Below are positions 32,593 to 48,812 of a stretch of DNA of 64,000 nt, in pieces. Position 1 is the stretch's first letter. Every line of letters begins with the position of its first letter. The notes under the pieces were generated by a model. The model made no database searches and was not told the origin of the DNA. It saw only the letters and a program-made list of their open reading frames with translations. The position numbers and the translations under genes are program-made. The stretch lies in NCBI GenBank assembly GCA_033439265.1, contig JAVTVX010000012.1:4639001-4703000 (forward strand). Direction: 5' to 3'. Origin of the DNA: Dillenia suffruticosa. Lineage: Eukaryota; Streptophyta; Magnoliopsida; Dilleniales; Dilleniaceae.

Positions 32593-35500
32593 CCCCACAC
32601 TTCTCTTATTATATTTTCCAGGGCTTTAGTTTCTTTTGGTACACGAATATAAATTTTCTTCTTTAATGGGCCCTCCTCCTATATATTCTATGTTAAGGTG
32701 TTGAATGAAGAACAAAAATTTGAAAAAGATTAACATCACCATGGAGAAATTGACGTTAGAGTTTCCACCTGTTAGATTTGGATAAAAATAAGAAGTCCAA
32801 TCCACTAAAAGTAGGGCCAATATTTATGTTTGAGCCCAATGTTTTGTAGTGGCTTAAAATTGATTGGCCCTATTACATGTCTCTCTGCCCCAAGAAGCCC
32901 AATATAACATCCTTTTTTCTATGGTGCCATTCCTGAGATTTATTTTTATTTTTATTTTTATTTTTTTTGCTTGACAGACCTGTATCAGATAATTAACTTA
33001 TTGGTCTTGACTAAATCTGGTTTGAATTATCTATTGAGCTCATTAAGGGACGAGCTCTTCAGGTGCCTATTTTTCCCATTCCCAAAATTCAAAACCGAGA
33101 ACTTGGATAAGGGAATCCATTGCTCTTCACCGAACCAGCGAGACATTGGTGTCATTCCTGAGATGTTGAGCGTGTGGTATTCACCATCAACGCTGAAGGA
33201 GTTTTAATACCAATGTCAGAATTCTATGTTACTATACTTTGATACTCCTCAATGATCAGAATTCTACCCCTTCCATGAGATTCCTGATTTTTAGGAATAA
33301 CTAGTTGGGCCACCTGAACCCCTTTCTTAAAACCTGTTTTCTTCATCTTTAGCTTACCACTTGACTAGTGGAAGAAGCTTTTTACTAATAACATAAACTT
33401 TTTTCTCTTTGTAACAAATTTTAAGCTCTCAAGGTGCTTTGTTCCTTTTGCAACGCTTGTGCCAATGTCATGGACCTGTTCACCATCCCTATTGGCAATT
33501 GGACCATTTTCTCACACCTGTACCAGCACATTTTCAACCTCTACCCTTTCAAGTTTAAACCCGATTTGGACTACAAGTCTACCTCTACCAGCACGTTTTC
33601 TCACACCTATAATACAAACCATGGCAACTTCAAATTTCTTAAGTTTTAATATTTCTCCTCTGTTTCTAATTCAAGTGCATTTAAATATGTCTAGCTAGCG
33701 CCAGTAGGAAGAGAGATGCCTATCAAACCAGTAATTAAGAAGTGATTGTCAGTAGGTGATCACTTACTTAAGACAAGATGACAATCTTAGGGGACCAAAC
33801 AATCTTCTTATTGGATATGTCGAGATGTTCTGTTGTTGGATTTGGACTACCCAACTTAATCTTCCATTCTGGGGAGTTAATTCTCCATCATCAAAGTTTA
33901 AATCCCTAAAAAATATTTCTCATTTTGACTTTTCTATTTGAAAAATCCCATTATGAAAATCAAATTAAACTTTTAGCCCTAAATCTGAATTTTACCACCC
34001 GAAACCCTTTATGGTCATCTGCCTTGACAGCCTTATACAGTCTGGAAGATGCTTCCATGTGTAAATATTAGTCTTCTTTTATAATTTTGTAGGAGAACAA
34101 CAGTTTTGCAAAATTTTGCCTGACTGTAAAGAAAGGAAAGGAACCCATTTCAGGCGGTGTGATGCACCAACCTACCAAACACCAACTCTCATTGACATAT
34201 ACTTTAAAACACTTCAATAAAAGGAAATGGTCCCAGAAGGCCCGAATGCCTATTTAGGTTTGGTGTCATTTGTTTTCCTTATCTGGGACCGATGTTTCAG
34301 GAATGAACTGTAATTGTTTTGAAGAGAGTACAGGACCACCCTCCTTAAAAAAAATGGAACCCCACAAAAAGTACAAAGTAATCATTCCTAAGATAATGTC
34401 ACATTTGTGCCCCAATTCACGATTTTGCCTTTAAACATGTACTACCTGACCTGGTTAACGTGAAGTCAAATAATGCTAAAAATTCTAAAAATATTGTTTA
34501 AAATTTTAAAATCTCACTAAAAGTCTTCAATTATAGTATCTACCCCTTATCTTCTGCATATTTTACTTTTGTTTCCAAATATAAATTTTTAAAATTGCCC
34601 CTGCATTGAGAGGTTTTTCTATTATGTAAGGTGGGTTGTGCTTTTAGGGTGGCATCAGTGGATTGAAGGACGTTTGAACCGCAACGTTTTTTGTTTTCTC
34701 TATATTATACAAAACATAGTTCATTGTCATAGGTTTGTATTTTTAACCCCCACATTAGGCTTCTAAATTAATTAACCATATAAAATAATTGCAATTCGTC
34801 AATGTTAAGGAGATTGAATGCAGAGAATAGGTTTCAAAGGTTAATCTTTTCTTGGGTTTGGACAAAAAATTCCCATTAGCATTGATTGGGAAAACCATTA
34901 CCCTCATCCCCAAGCTTCAAAATTGTTGGAGTTGGGACGAAGGATTAATCTTGCTGCCTTTCCCAGCACCACAAAAATAAAATCTTGCTGCCTCTCAATT
35001 AAATCTTGAAACTTCGCTAATAAGATATAACTTTATGGTTTCAAATTCGAGTTTTCTTATAAAAAAAAAAAATCTTGAAACTTCTTGATCTTAGCTTTCT
35101 TCTCTTTAGGTGTAAAATGTTGCAAATTATTGATTAAATTTACATCACATAAAATTTTTGATACAAAAAATTATTACTATGATAATAATTTTAGTTATTT
35201 TATATAAAAATTTCATTTTTATTTAAAAAATTTATATTTTTCCTAAAAAAATAAATTTACTTTAACTAATAATGTTATAATTTCATACCAACAATTGGTG
35301 GCGTAAATGGGTAAGGATATTTTCGTCCCTCAACCATGCAGGGTTTCGAATATTGACATGGACATAGAGAACCCTCTGTTGGGAGACCCACCCCCACAAT
35401 AGTTGAGTTCTATAGTCGATTAATTCGGATTAATCAAATTGAAATCTCAAATATCAGACAGTGAATTAATCATAAAAACAAAAAAAAAAAAAACAATGTT

Positions 35501-37539
35501 ATAACTTCATCTTTTTCAAACGATGCCTACAGTAGTTACCGCACATAAATCTGTAAATCCAAAAATCAAAAGCATAAACTCCTAATAATTTAATTTCACC
35601 TAGTTTGAACTATAATGAAAAACCGAAAGAAAAAACCTTAATTTATATATATTGCTGATCTGTAAATGTTTTTGCATGCATATATTGTTATTTAATATCA
35701 TAATTTTTAAAATTATATAAATTGAAAAACATTTTTATAAAAATTTAGTGACCACTTCGCCCCTGATACGTGCGCACACAGATATAGGAAAACATCCTAA
35801 GGGGATTAAATCAAAAATTAATCAAAAGCTTCAAAAGGCTCTAAAGGAAGATGGAGCATAAAATATTATGGTTGTAATATTTTGACAATGAGATTATTCA
35901 GAAATAGATTGAATTTTGAGATAAATCAATTTTTTTATAACAAAATTTATATTTTAATAAAACCCCTTGTTTTATTTTATTCAATTTGAAGATTTTTTTC
36001 CCTATTCTTTCCAAATACATTGGAAACCCATCTTGCCCATTGTCAATATTTTCCTTCCATGATTGAGGAAGAAAGATAGTGAACAAGACTAATCATATGG
36101 TGAAACTCCTCATAATGCTTTGGAGGTAAGTAACTAAAAAGGAGTTTAGGTAGTCTTTCTACATTTTAGTGGTAGTTGGTCAATTTCTAATGATGGGGTC
36201 TCTATATCTTGGCTTGCCTATGCATCAACTTTTCATGGCCTTCCAAAAACCATATGTAATAAAATAAATGTGTCTTATGTGCTTTAAAATTTGAAAATTC
36301 CCATCATTGTCTTACCTTTCCAAATACCAAAAACTAACTCATCACCATCACCATCACCATCATGACCATATAAAAATAGGCCATCACCCTTCTTCACAAA
36401 TTATAAGTGAATCATCAATCATCAAACCTTTTCTTGTTGTGCAACTCCCAAACAACCCCTAGCAACCACCTCAATTTTTTTTCTTAGTAAAGGATATCCA
36501 ACAAAGCAACCCTTCTTGTAGATTTATTTGTTCTTATATAATCATTAAATAAATCAGATTGATCGATAGAATTCAAACTCGATTTCTTTTAAAAAATAAA
36601 TTACCCGGTGTACTAACTGTGAACCTATGCTACTTATACAATTGACTAAATACTTTAATATCTTTATCGGAATTTATTTAATAAGAAATATGTGATACAT
36701 TCATTTTAGTTAATATCAAGCAACAACAATTACTTGTTTCCTAGTTAGCAACTCCTTTAATTAATATTTTTCTATCTTCAATACTATTACCTAAAAGAAA
36801 ATTACACAAATATATATTAAAAAAATGAGGTAAACTTGATATTAACCATCTCGGAGAAAAATGTTATCCTTAGCAACAAATCATTGATGACATTCATGTC
36901 CTCAAGCTTATTACATAAAATCATGGATGACACGAGTGGAGAGTTTGGGCATAATATATTTTAAATAAAATTTTATATATGGACAAAATAAATAGTTGGA
37001 GAGTTTTGTCGTCAAAGATTCAATCCAATTCGAATCGAATTTAATCGAATTCAAAATAATTACTACATACCAATAATTTATTAAAAAAAAGTGACTATAT
37101 AAAAGTTGGTGTATAGATAAAAAAAAAATGAAATTTTGTACAAGTTAAAATTGTTATTATCAATAATAATTTCGAAGCATTTTGCTTTCAACATGTTTTT
37201 TTATGAAAAGATCACAAAAGAAAATAATAGTCGTACTCATCCAAAAAAGTTGATTTTTGTAACAACATAACCTAGGATAAAATTTATGTTTAATTGCTTT
37301 AACTATGGTAAAATCTTAAACTGATTAGTGTATTTTGTATTTACCAATTAAGAAAATCATTTGATTTTTGTAAATTCGATCATTCGGAGGTTCCTGATTG
37401 GACAAGAATTTAGGGACAAAGCAGGCTAGATTTTTTCTCCCCGCCTAAACTCGAGTTTCATGTCCGAAATCAGGCCATCACCCGAACTGGGCCCTAAAAT
37501 TATGGTCACTGGTCTCTCTCTTTCTCTCTCCATTCCAAT

Positions 37540-37829
37540 CTCTCCAAACTCTCTCTCTCTCTCTCTCTCTCTCACATGTCTGAAGAAGAGAACAAGATCA
37601 AAGCGATTGATTCGTAAACCCAAAGAAATGTTTGATTAAACTACACATTAACCCACTCCACCATTCTCCACACACACACACACACTCTCTCTCTCTCTTT
37701 CTCTGCAAATCCCAAACTTCCAAAGACTCCTCAAATACCTCTCTCTCTCGCACTCTGCCAACAAATTCTCACTCATCTCTCTCTCTCTCTCTCTCTCTTT
37801 CTAGACTGGGGAGAGAAGAAAACACAGAA
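37540..37829 (+). promoter_or_regulatory. CT-rich leader region of IRX14 with two short upstream ORFs
   Basis: (CT)n at 37547-37573, (CA)n then (CT)n at about 37670-37700, and (CT)n at 37770-37798 give a pyrimidine-rich leader common in plant genes. Two ATGs precede the start: 37576-37617 (13 codons plus stop) and 37628-37639 (Met-Phe-Asp-stop). The transcription start is not visible, so whether both lie in the mRNA is inferred. Confidence 0.5.
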
Positions 37830-40800
37830 ATGAAGCTCTCGGCGTTGCAGAACAGCCGCCGGAGCAACAGCTTCAGAGGAGCTTCACTGTTAGATTCTTC
37901 GGTGGACGGCTCGATCAAGTCTCCGGCAGCCATCTTCTGGTTAGTCTTACACGGATTCTGTTGCTTAATCAGTCTCGTTCTTGGCTTCAGATTCTCTCGT
38001 GTCGTCTTCTTCCTCTTGTTTTCCTCCACAACAACTACTCCTCCAACCAATCTCTTCTCAACGGCAAATTCTTTCGCTGAAACCCTGTCTTTTCACACTT
38101 CTCCTCCTCCAAACCTCAATTTGACGCCTTTAATTCCTCAAAACGGCGTTGTCACGAGTAGTGGAGTCGTGGTTGGTCGGCACGGGATCTTGATTCGGCC
38201 ATGGCCGCATCCAAACCCTACTGAAGTGATGGAGGCGCATCGAATCATCGAGCGTGTTCAACAGGAACAGAGAATTCAATTCGGGATCAAGAACCCTAGA
38301 ACCATAATTGTTGTGACCCCAACTTATGTACGGACATTTCAGACTCTGCATTTGACTGGTGTGATGCATTCATTGATGCTTGTGCCTTATGATCTCACTT
38401 GGATCGTTGTTGAAGCCGGTGGAAAGACCAGCGAGACGGCGTCAATTTTGGGGAAATCGGGTCTGAGGAGCATTATACACATTGGATTCGGTCAGAGAAT
38501 GCCATCATCTTGGGAGGAACGGCGGAAGACAGAGAACCAAATGAGGCTTCGTGCTTTGAGGTGAATTTTTTGATCTCTAATATGTTGAATCGTTATGTTA
38601 TTCAATTTTATTTACACAATTTTATGGAATTTTGATGTGGCATATAGATTTATTGCACTGAAAAGAACGTGATGGTGCATAGTACACTGTTTCAATTAAT
38701 GAAACCGTGCCAACGATGCTTCATAATACAATGTTTCGAATAGTGGAACTATATTCCAACTTTGATTTGATCTGTAGTTGACTTATTTGGTAGCATCATT
38801 GCATTACTCTTGTTTGGACTTAATTTGACTTGGTACTTGTGTGTGTGTATTGGTGCTAGGGCTGTAAGAGACCAAAAACTAGATGGGATTGTGATGTTTG
38901 CTGATGACAGTAATATGCATAGTTTGGAGCTCTTTGATGAGATTCAAGAAGTGAAGTATATCGGTGCTTTATCGGTTGGGATTCTTGTTCATTCGGGTAA
39001 CTCTGATGAGTTGTCATCAATAATAGTGACTCAGAAGAAGAATGAGGTTGTAGGGGAAGAGGATCTGTCGATGCCCATTCAAGGCCCAGCATGCAACTCA
39101 TCTGGGCGGGTGGTTGGTTGGCACACTTTTAATTCTTTGCCATATGAGGGGAAGAGTGCCATTTATATTGATGACAGGGCACCTGTGCTGCCCAGTAAGC
39201 TTGAGTGGTCTGGATTTGTTCTGAATTCTAGGTTGCTTTGGAAGGATGCTGAAGATAGACCTGAGTGGGCTAAGGATTTAGATGCTGTCGATAGGAATGG
39301 TGAGGGGTTTGTGAGTCCTCTATCTCTTCTGAAGGACACTTCAGTTGTTGAGCCTCTTGGGAGCTGTGGACGCAAGGTTATGTTGTGGTGGCTTCGCGTT
39401 GAAGCTCGTGCAGATAGCAAATTCCCGTCTGGGTAAGTCTTTCATTTCTCTTCCTTTTTTACTTTGTGATTTTGATCCTTCCAAGTGATTAATGGCTCGC
39501 TTTGTCCTGATTTCAATTAATACAGTACATTATATGTCATGTCAAATGGTTTTTCTTTGTTCACCCACCCCTGCTCCTTGAAGAAGTATTTTGATGGTAT
39601 TTGGAGATGGTAGGTAACATATTGAGGCTAAAATATGCTTATAAACTTTTGTTCTTAAACAAAGAATGGTATAACATGTAAAATTAGATCAATTTGGCAA
39701 AGCACAATGACAGACACGTGATGACACAATTGGTCGATGCAACAAATTTTTGGAAAAATGACTGGCAAAAGAAAAGAGCTTTTATTTTTATTTTTTAAAT
39801 AATTTTGTCTATAAAAGTTTTAAAGTTGTCAAATAAGTAATCTAAATAATTCAGATGAATTTGGTCATAAATGGAAGTATTTAAAGCAAAGCAATGAATT
39901 TGGTTGTGTATGTTATCTTTTTAGACACAAATATGGGTTCCGATGTGTAATGTGCATTTCTTTGTAGTTTATATATCATTTGTTTGTGGGATGGGCAATT
40001 GAGTCAAATATTATAGAAGTCCAAATTCGACACAATTACTCTCTTTTGTAATGTGCAATCAATTTTCTCAATGACTTTCCTACATGGTCCAAATTGTGAA
40101 CCACACATTTAGGGGACTATGATGATAATTAGAGTATACTGGGCCAATCCAAAGCTTAGTAAGTTTAGGCTGCACAAAGGATTAATTAGGAGATTCATGG
40201 CAAGATCTCATTTTTTTTTTTAGATTAACACTATGTTTTCGGGAGATTTGAGTTGGTTGGCTGAGAGTATGATTAGGGCTAATCCTTAACAATCATTCTC
40301 CTAGTATAAAGAACCCCTCGTCCCTCTTGGTGAGAAACTTATTATTACACTTGCTTGAAACACCCCAAGTAGAAGAACCCATTCTATCCCATCATCAACT
40401 ATGTGCTTGGGCTCCATAAGGATTGTCGAATCTGGTCAACCTTCTCTCTTTAATTGGGGGTCAAGGTGGGAGCGTGAAGACAAATTGAAGGCAAGATCCT
40501 TTTGTTTCATCATTCAATTCATTTGACATAGATTCATGTGAATTGACACCCAAAATGTGGTGGTTGAACAAGTTGCGACATCAGAACCAAGCAAGCACAA
40601 AAGTCACCAGCTTAAGTCGGTAAGAGCAAAGCTCTTTGTGTGTGACTATAAAGATATAGTCAAAATTTTTTGAGCAACCAAGAGAATGTGTAATTATTCT
40701 CATTTCCTAACCAATCATTTTAAGCCTACAATATTTTGCCCCCCCTTTTTGTCTCTTATCCCTTAGACAACCTCTTACAAGCTTTTTTTCCCCCACCCAC

Positions 40801-43760
40801 CAATCAGGTCAATGTTTCTCACTCTCAATGTAACCATATGATCACCTAAAGCTAGAATTGCTAACAATGCCTTTCATGGAAAATTAATTTATGGTAAGAT
40901 CTCAGTTAAATATATGCAAGAGACCTTAATAAGTTATGAAAATTAGAATACTACTAGCAGGGCAGATTATTTTAATTTTTTTAACAGCCTCCATATAGAA
41001 ACAGGGTTTGTTTCATAAATTAAATAATTTTCAAGTTTTATTTTTGAAATATCAAAATCGTAGAAGGTATCTCTCTTTTTTTGTTCAATTATTTTGAACA
41101 ACTTATACATTTGGAACTTGAAGAGGCATTTAAGAGGTCTGTTTTATCAAAATAATAAGAGGGATCAACTTCAATGTTAGAGGGTCTTTTGATCATTTTT
41201 TTATATGTAAATCGAAGAAAATAACAGTTTTAAAAGAAAATGCACCAAAATGCTCATAATGAAATGTTACTGTTTTGTATACAACAACAACAACAAATCG
41301 AGACTTAATCTTAATATTTGGGATCGAGCATTTGAGAGACAAATTTAAAAAAGGTAGAAAAAGGAAGAATGAAATAATACAAAAAGAAAGAAAAAAAAGT
41401 ATAAATATAAATAAAATAAAATAAAAAGAAAAGAAAAAGAAAAAGAAAAAGAAAAATAGATAAATAAATCAATAGAAAAATATTTAAAATATATTAGTTT
41501 AATTTGTGTGGATTTTTTTACGCCATCTATTCCTATTCAAGACAATTTCCTCTTATAAACCCTTAGTTTCCATGCCTTTACGGATGATTTGCATCCAAGT
41601 TTTCAACTGTTTATCTCTACGTTTTACTAAATCTCCTATATTTAAGTTCTCAGTCTCCTAACGGGTGCATCTTTGGGTCTTCTTTGCACATACCCAAACC
41701 ACCTCAGACGATACTCTCTCATTTTATCCACAATCGAATTAATTCCCAACTTGTTACGAATTTTTTCATTTCTAATTCTATCTCCTCTAATTTTTTCACA
41801 TATCCATTTAAATATTTTCATTTTTGTTACAACCATCTTTTGTTCTTGTTAGTGTTTAATAGCCCAACACTCAGTACCATGCAATAGTGTAGATTTAATC
41901 ACGGTTTTACAGAACTTTCCCTTCAAATGCAATGGTATTGTGCTATCGTAAAGAATTCCGGATGACATTCTCCGTTTCATCGCAAAGAAATGTTACTTTT
42001 TGTATATATGGTGTTAATTATTGATAATTCTTTGTTAAACAGGGTGGCTCTTGGCCTCTCTTTACTGGAAGCTTCTTTGCTTGCAAGGCATACTTAAACT
42101 AAGCTTTTGCAATGAATATATATGTACGTGTATATGTACAAATGACATTGATAATGGCTGTAACTTTAGCTCTTGACTTGGGTTTACATTAAGCATGAGT
42201 TTGGTTGACCTTGCTGGTGAGCTTGGATAAACTGCTTGTGGAGGCTCATAGGGCATATGAGACAAGAAACGGAGAGGAAATGTGATTGGTTAATGAAAAA
42301 TGGCTTAAAATGACTAACTAGGATATTGATATTCTTTAACATTCTCTTGGTAGCTCAATGTATCCTGCTGTCATTAAATTACTCACACACCTAGTGTTTC
42401 CCAAGTAAGCTGGCTAGCCCACCCCTTTGGACTTGTTCCGTCACAACATTGAATAACTTCCTCATCATTTTTTGGTCTCAATTCACATGTATCTATTCCG
42501 AATGACTGGAATGAAATAAAGATGACCTTGATTCCTATTTGTCTTCACCTTCCACAGTGTATATTGGTTTATTAAATGTATTTGTTATTTGCAACAATTG
42601 TTATTAGAACATTCTTTTTATATTGCTTAGCTAGATCTTTGACGTTAGCAAATTTTTGGCCCAGGAATCTTCAGTATTCTATAAATATAGCCTGTTTTAG
42701 AATCTAAACTGAAGCCTAAGGATTACTTTGAATGGTGAACCCCAGCTCAAAATGTCATGCTGATTAGTTTAGTAATTGGTCTTATCAAACAAGAGGATTT
42801 ATCTTGGAGGTGTGCCTATAATCCATGAAGAAATTATGGCTCTACTGATCTAACTTGAGCATTAAGTAAATATTTATTTACTCTGCTCATGCTTATCCTT
42901 GAAGTACAGTAACCCAAGAGTAGAAACACAATTATCAATATGTTTATTTTTCTAATTTATGAGATATACGGATATCAGTCATTACTAGATCATTTAGAAG
43001 AGTATGTTGATGTTTTGCAGGATCAATCTAATTCCAAAAGAGATTTATTTGTTTGATTTGGTTGTGGAGTAGTTGCATGATCATTTTCTTTCTTAAAGGC
43101 AGTAATTGATGGTTAAGGTGGTGATCGCAATGTGATTGTATACAACACTAGTCAGCGAAATGCAATTTATCAGAGAAAACTGAAGATAGTATCTTGTGTT
43201 TCAGTCTAATTATCTGTTCTAGATTGAGCTCTATATGTTTCTTAGGAAATAACTTTTTTGAAAATATTTTCCCAATTTTTCAGTACTTGCTGCCAAAAAC
43301 TTTCTGGCCCATTGAAAATATTTTCATGTTAACAGTAAAATCATGGCAAATTTAGGTGAATAACTTCCTGTCTATTAGGTGTCATAGGCACTAGCAAATC
43401 AAGAAAATATGGCAACTTGCAGGATCCTAGCCACGTGGTTGGAAATTATAAGTTTATATTACAAACATCTGGGTGTTTGAATAAATTGTTTTAACTTCAT
43501 TGATTTCATCTAAGATTATTACATCATTGTGCAGATGGATAATTGATCCTCCTTTGGAGATGACCATCCCAGCGAAACGCACACCATGGCCTGATGCTCC
43601 TCCCGAACTTCCACCTGATGTGAAAGTAGTTAATGTGGAGGAGCATGTAGAGAAACGGCCTACAAGAACACGATCATCCAGATCCAAACATAGAAGTAAG
43701 AGAAAGCACGAAGCAAAAGTAGCTGCCGATGTGTCTGCTATGCATTCTATAGAGAATTGA
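37830..43760 (+). CDS. IRX14: IRX14/IRX14-L-like GT43 family xylan synthesis protein
   Basis: Three exons, 37830-38560, 38860-39432 and 43535-43760, give 509 aa (Arabidopsis IRX14 is about 525). The start [16 protein letters not shown] is the first in-frame ATG and matches the family N-terminus. One membrane anchor (about 33-52, possibly to 64) makes it a type II Golgi protein. A Ser/Thr/Pro stem precedes [17 protein letters not shown], then [19 protein letters not shown], the DxD-like [10 protein letters not shown] (256-265), [15 protein letters not shown] and [14 protein letters not shown]. It ends with a basic, disordered tail. IRX14 works with IRX9 and IRX10 in the xylan synthase complex; in IRX14 the GT43 fold is thought to have a structural more than catalytic role. 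Intron 2 (4.1 kb) hosts a LINE fragment. IRX15 lies 28 kb upstream. Confidence 0.95.
41261..42005 (-). mobile_element. 5'-truncated LINE in IRX14 intron 2, with target-site duplication
   Basis: The flanks GAAATGTTACTGTTTTGTAT (41261-41280) and GAAATGTTACTTTTTGTAT (41987-42005) are a target-site duplication differing by one base. The insert (41281-41986) lies on the minus strand. Its 3' end is a (TTG)n tail (ACAACAACAACAACAA on the plus strand). It encodes the end of a LINE reverse-transcriptase protein, with [20 protein letters not shown] and [18 protein letters not shown] between about 41836 and 41660, then stops. Upstream of that, remains of the PALLYGTECW-type block are visible with breaks. 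Shared sequence with the copy at 57776-58634 includes TTTAGTTTAATTTGTG and TCATTTGAGAGACAAATT-like blocks. Confidence 0.85.
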
Positions 43761-46289
43761 AAATCCAGTCTTAAGGCGCTTGAGAATTCTAGCTCCGTGT
43801 GAGGTGAACTGAAGGCCATCAGCATCGACAAAATTGACTTATAAGACAACAAAGCATGAGCCCTTATTGGGGGCTTATACATTTAAACGAGCCTGCCAAC
43901 TTATGGATCTCAGGTTTTACATCCACACGAAGTCTTCCATCTTCTTCTTCTTCTTTAATTGTTTTGAGTTGATATATTCTTGTCAAGTTGAAAAAACATG
44001 TCCATTGACATGTCCTCCTTTTTACTACCCTGGAAATTTGTATTGGTGGCTTCAGAATTTTATACATACGTAAATCTTTGAAAATAGAATTTCCCAAAAA
44101 TAGTGTATTCATTTGTTTATTTCCCTTGAAGAACACACCCCATGTTACAGGAAGTTTCTTCATTGCTACCTTTGTTGTCTTCCTTAATTGAACACATTAC
44201 TTGAAACAAATTCGATAACTTTTTGGGCCCTTCGGTTCACGTGTGGACATTTTATTGTATCTATGTACAGACAACAATTGACATTTCATAGAATCTTCAT
44301 AGATTTGCATTGAAGTTACCCAAGAGTACAGAAACAACCTCTGTGACACACTTCAAGGGCATGAGTTATGATATTGCTAAATAAATTTAATGCATATTGG
44401 TTGCCTTAGGGAGATTTTGATATTAGATGCAGTCTAGTGGGCGGTGTTCTACTAATTTATTATTACAGACCCAATTTGCTGGGACCATTGTGATAATATC
44501 TTACTAAGAAAATGATGAATGTGAATGAAATTGCCCAAGCTGAAAAATGAAGAAAAATAACACGAGTTTAAAATATAATCTTAGACTCCATCATATAAAC
44601 AACACAACAAGGATTATCAAGCTTCATAATCACTCATGCTTATCAGATTAAATATTCCTTTTTTTTTTTATTGGGAAGGAGAAGAAAACAGAGTAAGAAG
44701 GAAGTCATACGTCTAAATTCCAAAGCCATTGGTTGACGTGCAGATCATCAAAGTCTATGGGGGGTGAGAATGAAGGAAGGTCACCAGCTTTTGCTTCTGG
44801 CTCCACAGAGCAGAATAGGAAACTTTTTTTCCCCTTGTTTTATCAATTCAAGAAAGATTTTTCTTTTTATTCCATTAATAATATTTAGTTTTTGTCTAGT
44901 AGCCCTTTCTTGATTCGACCTTGACTTCGAAAATTTTCACAAATTCATGATTCTGAAGAGAAATGAGCTCTCCGTTTTCATCAACCAAAGGGGGAAAAAA
45001 AAGCACCGGAGAATTTCAACAAAAAAGGATTTGGGGGGTAGATGGGCATGTCTGGTTGCATCTGATTGATGGTTGGGAAAGCAAGGCACATTTGAAGTTG
45101 CGTGTTTGAGGAGATCATTTCTCGTGCCAATGCACAATTTTAGGTCAGTCATATGCTTGGGGCTAAAATATAAAATATTTTTGTTATTTAAGATTAATTA
45201 CATAATATGCTATTTTTTTTAATCGATCTAGTACCTACTGAAATTCAAAAGCTCTTGTATATATATTTTCTTGCCATTTTTTTTATCAGTTTATACATAA
45301 AAAAAACCAAATAATAACATTACATATATCAAATCAAAAGTAATCTTTGGCTTGCACATGATACTCCGATGATTACAAATTTGAATGATGGACCGTGGAT
45401 GATTACAAATATGAAATATGTTTAATACGGCAAATTATCAATTGAACCGAGTATAGTAATCTTTACTCATAAAAATGCGAACAAATGATTCATGATATAT
45501 ACAAAATATAAATTATGCCGCTCTTATTAAACAAAAATCGAGAAAGATGTACATGAACAAGGACTACCGGATAATTTCCGATGTTTGAATTATAATAATG
45601 TGATTGAATCGCACGATATTATTCAAAGAGTATTTTTTTAGTAGAAAATTTCTTAGTAATATCTAGATAGAAGAATATATATATTAAATTTTCTTATCCT
45701 TTTGTTAATGACAAAGGAAAAAAAAAATTAGGTAGGGTGAAACTAGGTCACGAACATGTTGCGTGACATTTCGATCCGTTACATGCTTAATTTGGGAGAT
45801 AAGTGTTAGTCAACGAAGGTTACTTCTTTTGATCACCAAATGCACGTTTATGCGTAGGAAAAAAATGGAGAAGCATGAAAAAAAGTCCCATTACTTTAGC
45901 CTTCTTTCTTTTCTTATTTTAACTTTTTTTTACGTGGGAAGACTCGAAATTAAGAAATTTAAGAAAAGGGAAGAGGGTAACAATTGGATTGTAATTCTTC
46001 ATTGGTATCTTAACTTCTTATTATCGTTAATAAGGACATGACAATTTATAGAACTTCATAATTTACGATTTTTCATGATCTTTTTTAACTCACAACCAAG
46101 TCGTAGCCCTGTTTCGTTGGGTAACTACAACTACAACCACCATGCCAAATTCAGAGAAATAGCTCCCTCTCTCTCTCTCTCACTCTGACTGTTTGGTGGT
46201 CTTGATACAAATACAAAAGACCATATCTCCTCTTCCCAAATTCCATCATCAAACAAACGTCTCCAGATCTCTCTCTCTCTCTCGCAACT
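43761..46289. other. Intergenic region IRX14 to cysteine protease
   Basis: IRX14 3' UTR (about 43761-44080), then AT-rich DNA with no recognisable gene. The last ~200 bases are the protease promoter and CT-rich leader, with (CT)n at 46169-46183 and 46269-46282 just before the ATG. Confidence 0.65.

Positions 46290-48812
<2,523 letters not shown>

Larger units (their letters stand above)
26986..37539. other. Gene-poor region between WRKY promoter and IRX14 leader
   Basis: About 10.5 kb of AT-rich DNA with microsatellites, several diverged SINE-like copies and one unidentified coding-like fragment (29728-30080). 32920-34330 is less AT-rich, and GGTGYCATTCCTGAGA occurs at about 32925 and 33150, but no gene or element boundary could be set. 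A second G-run lies at 32568-32592. No intact gene seen. Confidence 0.6.

Noticed and set aside
32971..33698. Frames in a less AT-rich stretch
   Set aside because: Short, in different frames, with internal repeated phrases (TTTCTCACACCT, ACCAGCAC) but no recognisable protein.
37632..37829. Longer N-terminus for IRX14
   Set aside because: The in-frame upstream extension has no ATG and is CT-repeat sequence; the family N-terminus MKLSAL is at 37830.
40160..40700. LTR-like features in IRX14 intron 2 (TATAAAG, later primer-site-like sequence)
   Set aside because: No second LTR, no TG..CA ends and no target duplication could be found.
45763..46041. 92-codon frame upstream of the cysteine protease
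   Set aside because: AT-rich low-complexity sequence without motifs; probably chance.
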